From Asparagopsis taxiformis (lineage: Eukaryota; Rhodophyta; Florideophyceae; Bonnemaisoniales; Bonnemaisoniaceae), in NCBI GenBank assembly GCA_030407315.1, contig JALQPE010002041.1:1-64000 (forward strand): a stretch of DNA of 64,000 nucleotides. Reading direction: 5' to 3'. Made by a program: the position numbers and the translations under genes. Below the pieces are notes generated by a model that saw nothing but the letters and a program-made list of their open reading frames with translations, did not search any database and was not told the origin of the DNA. Within the stretch, counting starts at the first letter, position 1. Each line of letters begins with the position of its first letter. Below, piece by piece: positions 62,093 through 64,000 of the stretch.

Positions 62093-63217
62093 ATGGTTTT
62101 CATCGTGCTCGGAGCCGTCAAAGCCGTGAAAGCAGCAAAGATAGAATACCAGAAAGACAAACGCCGAAATGCGCTCATAACCCCGGTGGAAGGCTCTGCT
62201 TCCATGCTACGTGATCGTCCGGCGTCATCATCCACCACAAATGTCGGAGCCAACGATTGGTGGGGTGCAACTCCCACATCACAACCGCCCCCTCAGCCCG
62301 TCTCATCCACCATCGGTGCCTGGAGCAGAAATACAACATCAGACCAACCCAACCATTCCGAACCACCACCACCACCACCCATCAGTGCACCCTCCTCAAC
62401 AAGCGCCTCCCAATCCTCCGCAACCGCCGCACAACCAACTCCATCCCATTCCAACTCCAGCGCGTCCTCCGCCGCGCCGCCGACAATCGCCGACGTCGTC
62501 GCCTTTGCGCCGGCGAAGAAGCCCGTCCGGTCGCGCCCGTCCACAAAGCACGCGCCGGTGCAAGGCTCATTCGAAGAAGTACTGAACACGCGCGCGCAAC
62601 CGTCGCCCGTCGTGCAACCGCCAAAAGCGACCGATCCTGCGCGTCAGCCGGCGACCAAAGCGCGCGCGCAGCCAGTCCAACCCGGCGCGCCGCCCGTCCA
62701 CTCGCCAAAACCCGTCGACGGCTCCTTTGAGGCTGCGCTACTCGCGGGCGCCGTGGCACCGACTGCTGCGTCGCGTCCGCAGAAAGCGCAGACCAGCGCC
62801 GTCGCGAGTGGCAGTGCTGGCGCGTCGGCGACTGCTGCGCGACGCCCCCCCGTTCGGAAGCTCGCGCAGAACGTCGCGCAGGGCTCGTTCGAGGAGGCGA
62901 TGCTCGGAAAGTCACACTCGAATGGCGCGCAGGACAGGTCCCCCGCCACTGAGGAACGTGTCGTCGCTGGCTCGTTTGAAGCCGCCATGAAAGCGCAGAT
63001 GCAGACGAAGAATGTAGGTGCGCGAAGTACGGATACGTCGGCTGCGACCAATTCGAAGAACGCTCGCGGGCGGGTGGCGAAAGCGAAGCAGGTGGTCGCA
63101 CCGGTGCAGAGTGGTGCTGCCGCACCGGCTGCTGCGGCTTCCGGGCCGGTTGGTAGCTACTATGCGGAAGGCAGTATGAAACGAAGCACATTGTATCGTA
63201 AGAATGTGGCACAGTAG
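62093..63217 (+). CDS. Disordered protein with repeated GSFE motifs
   Basis: 374 aa, intronless. Residues 1-30 form a basic amphipathic or hydrophobic helix (MVFIVLGAVKAVKAAKIEYQ). The rest is Ala/Pro/Ser/Gln-rich and predicted disordered. Four short motifs recur: GSFEEVL at 158-164, GSFEAAL at 210-216, GSFEEAM at 264-270 and GSFEAAM at 293-299, each preceded by a small hydrophobic pair (PVQ, PVD, VAQ, VVA). PVEGSASML at 31-39 may be a fifth, worn copy. The spacing of 52, 54 and 29 residues suggests a multivalent binder of one partner. The 62,450-63,150 stretch is much richer in G+C than neighbouring genes. No family is recognised. Confidence 0.65.
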   Translation: MVFIVLGAVKAVKAAKIEYQKDKRRNALITPVEGSASMLRDRPASSSTTNVGANDWWGATPTSQPPPQPVSSTIGAWSRNTTSDQPNHSEPPPPPPISAPSSTSASQSSATAAQPTPSHSNSSASSAAPPTIADVVAFAPAKKPVRSRPSTKHAPVQGSFEEVLNTRAQPSPVVQPPKATDPARQPATKARAQPVQPGAPPVHSPKPVDGSFEAALLAGAVAPTAASRPQKAQTSAVASGSAGASATAARRPPVRKLAQNVAQGSFEEAMLGKSHSNGAQDRSPATEERVVAGSFEAAMKAQMQTKNVGARSTDTSAATNSKNARGRVAKAKQVVAPVQSGAAAPAAAASGPVGSYYAEGSMKRSTLYRKNVAQ

Positions 63218-63491
63218 GTCAAGTAGTCATATTGGATGTAGTAGATTGTCGATGCATGATAGCATCTAGAAACTAACTCCGGAACAAGCAGGTAATTATG
63301 CTAACAATCTTTGTCGCAGGATATGTATGTAACAATAAACATTATTGGACTAGTTTGAGACCAATCTGCTTGGTAGAAGTGGTTTCCATATTTACAAAAA
63401 GACTAATCGCCGGCACGTTTGCATGTTATCGGTCCGGAAGAGTTGCAAGAGAGTACATACGAGGTCAAGTTCAAGTTGTGGTCAAACACAC

Positions 63492-63969
63492 CTATGTTTG
63501 GTACCGACCGCTTCGGCCACTCCTTTCCTCCTTCCTCTTCCTCTTCGCCTCCTTCCTTTCCTTCTTCATCTTCTTCTTCGCTGCCTTATACTTCTCCCGT
63601 TCCTCATCCCGATCTACCGTGATACCATCTGCAGTAAACTTGAGCGGCACTTTTTCATCATCCGAACTTCCGTCGTCACTGTCCGTACGTCGCTTCCTCT
63701 TGTTCTTATCCAAGCGTTTTAGAGAAGCGACCAAGTCGGCCTCCTCGGGGAACACGAGCGCGCTAAGCTTCGCAGCATTGCGCTCGACGTTCTGAATGTG
63801 CTTGCGACGGTCTCTATCCGGCATGGGTTGGTGCGCCGTCGACAAACCGGCTTCCACTTTGCGAAGACGCATAAATGCATCTTGGGCACGCTCAATTTCA
63901 GCCATTACTGGATGTGAGCTCGGCTCTATCCCCTGCGTGCGGAGATACATGCAGAACAGACTGTTCACG
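63492..63969 (-). CDS. C1D/Rrp47 exosome cofactor, last exon (gene runs off the window)
   Basis: The frame has 158 codons from 63,965 to a TAG at 63,492-63,494. Its start is not an ATG: the coding begins NSLFCMYLRTQGIEPSSHPV, which in C1D/Lrp1 proteins lies well inside the domain. A splice acceptor (TTACAG on the minus strand, ending at 63,970) directly precedes it. I infer an exon beginning at 63,969, with earlier exons beyond 64,000. The visible part has the Sas10/C1D helix (EIERAQDAFMRLRKVEAGL) and a long Lys/Arg tail with a Ser/Asp patch (TDSDDGSSDDEK) that could bind RNA. C1D/Rrp47 assists Rrp6 in nuclear RNA processing. Confidence 0.85.
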
Positions 63970-64000
63970 CTGTAACAGAGCGTTATGTGTAGACGAGCTC

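Noticed and set aside
62382..63212. 276-codon ORF on the minus strand opposite the GSFE protein
   Set aside because: It mirrors a GC-rich, stop-poor coding strand, is Arg/Ser/Pro-rich and has no domain; the plus-strand frame has repeated motifs and an ATG.

Overview
The window is nuclear DNA of a eukaryote. The genes are eukaryotic (kinetochore Nuf2, RanGAP, EMC7, polynucleotide kinase-phosphatase, Mediator 27-like, TTC27, RES-complex RNA-binding protein, NDUFAF3, C1D). Introns are few, short (58-126 bp) and GT-AG. Two proteins have plastid-type N-terminal extensions (a rubredoxin-domain membrane protein and an EamA transporter). A compact, intron-poor photosynthetic genome beside a retrotransposon island fits a red alga best; this is inference from gene content, not a database match.

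Left part, about 1-19,700: a mobile-element island. It holds a decayed Ty3/gypsy chromovirus on the minus strand (2,143-8,870: upstream coiled-coil ORF, gag with a zinc knuckle, protease, RT, RNase H, integrase with a GPF module, chromodomain). Next is a decayed Tnp2-like DDE transposase on the plus strand (about 9,262-13,018). Then come a patch of palindromes and hairpins, a 45-bp minisatellite, an unrecognised ORF split by one in-frame TGA, and the 3' end of a Ty1/copia polyprotein (17,922-18,818). Almost every coding segment here is broken by frameshifts or stops.

Right part, 19,735-64,000: gene-dense and mostly intact. In order: a five-repeat bestrophin gene (+), acetyl-CoA acetyltransferase (-), a fucosyltransferase-like glycosyltransferase (+), NUF2 (+), a plastid rubredoxin membrane protein (-), a predicted beta-propeller (+), an EamA transporter (-), a secreted SBBP-type membrane protein (+), a THUMP/RlmL-like methyltransferase (+), a signal-anchored unknown protein (+), RanGAP with a C-terminal membrane segment (-), EMC7 (+), PNKP (-), a second EamA transporter with a long acidic N-terminus (+), a Mediator 27-like protein (+), an ankyrin protein (-), TTC27 (+), an RBMX2/Ist3 RRM protein (-), NDUFAF3 in two exons (-), a disordered protein with repeated GSFE motifs (+), and the last exon of C1D/Rrp47 (-). 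Neighbours often converge with only 41-212 bp between stop codons.

The most striking observation is the 19,735-25,482 gene. Joining five exons gives one frame of 1,776 codons holding five complete bestrophin-like units. Bestrophin channels are normally homopentamers, so this chain looks like a whole pentameric anion channel written as a single polypeptide, with repeats that have diverged at the pore neck.
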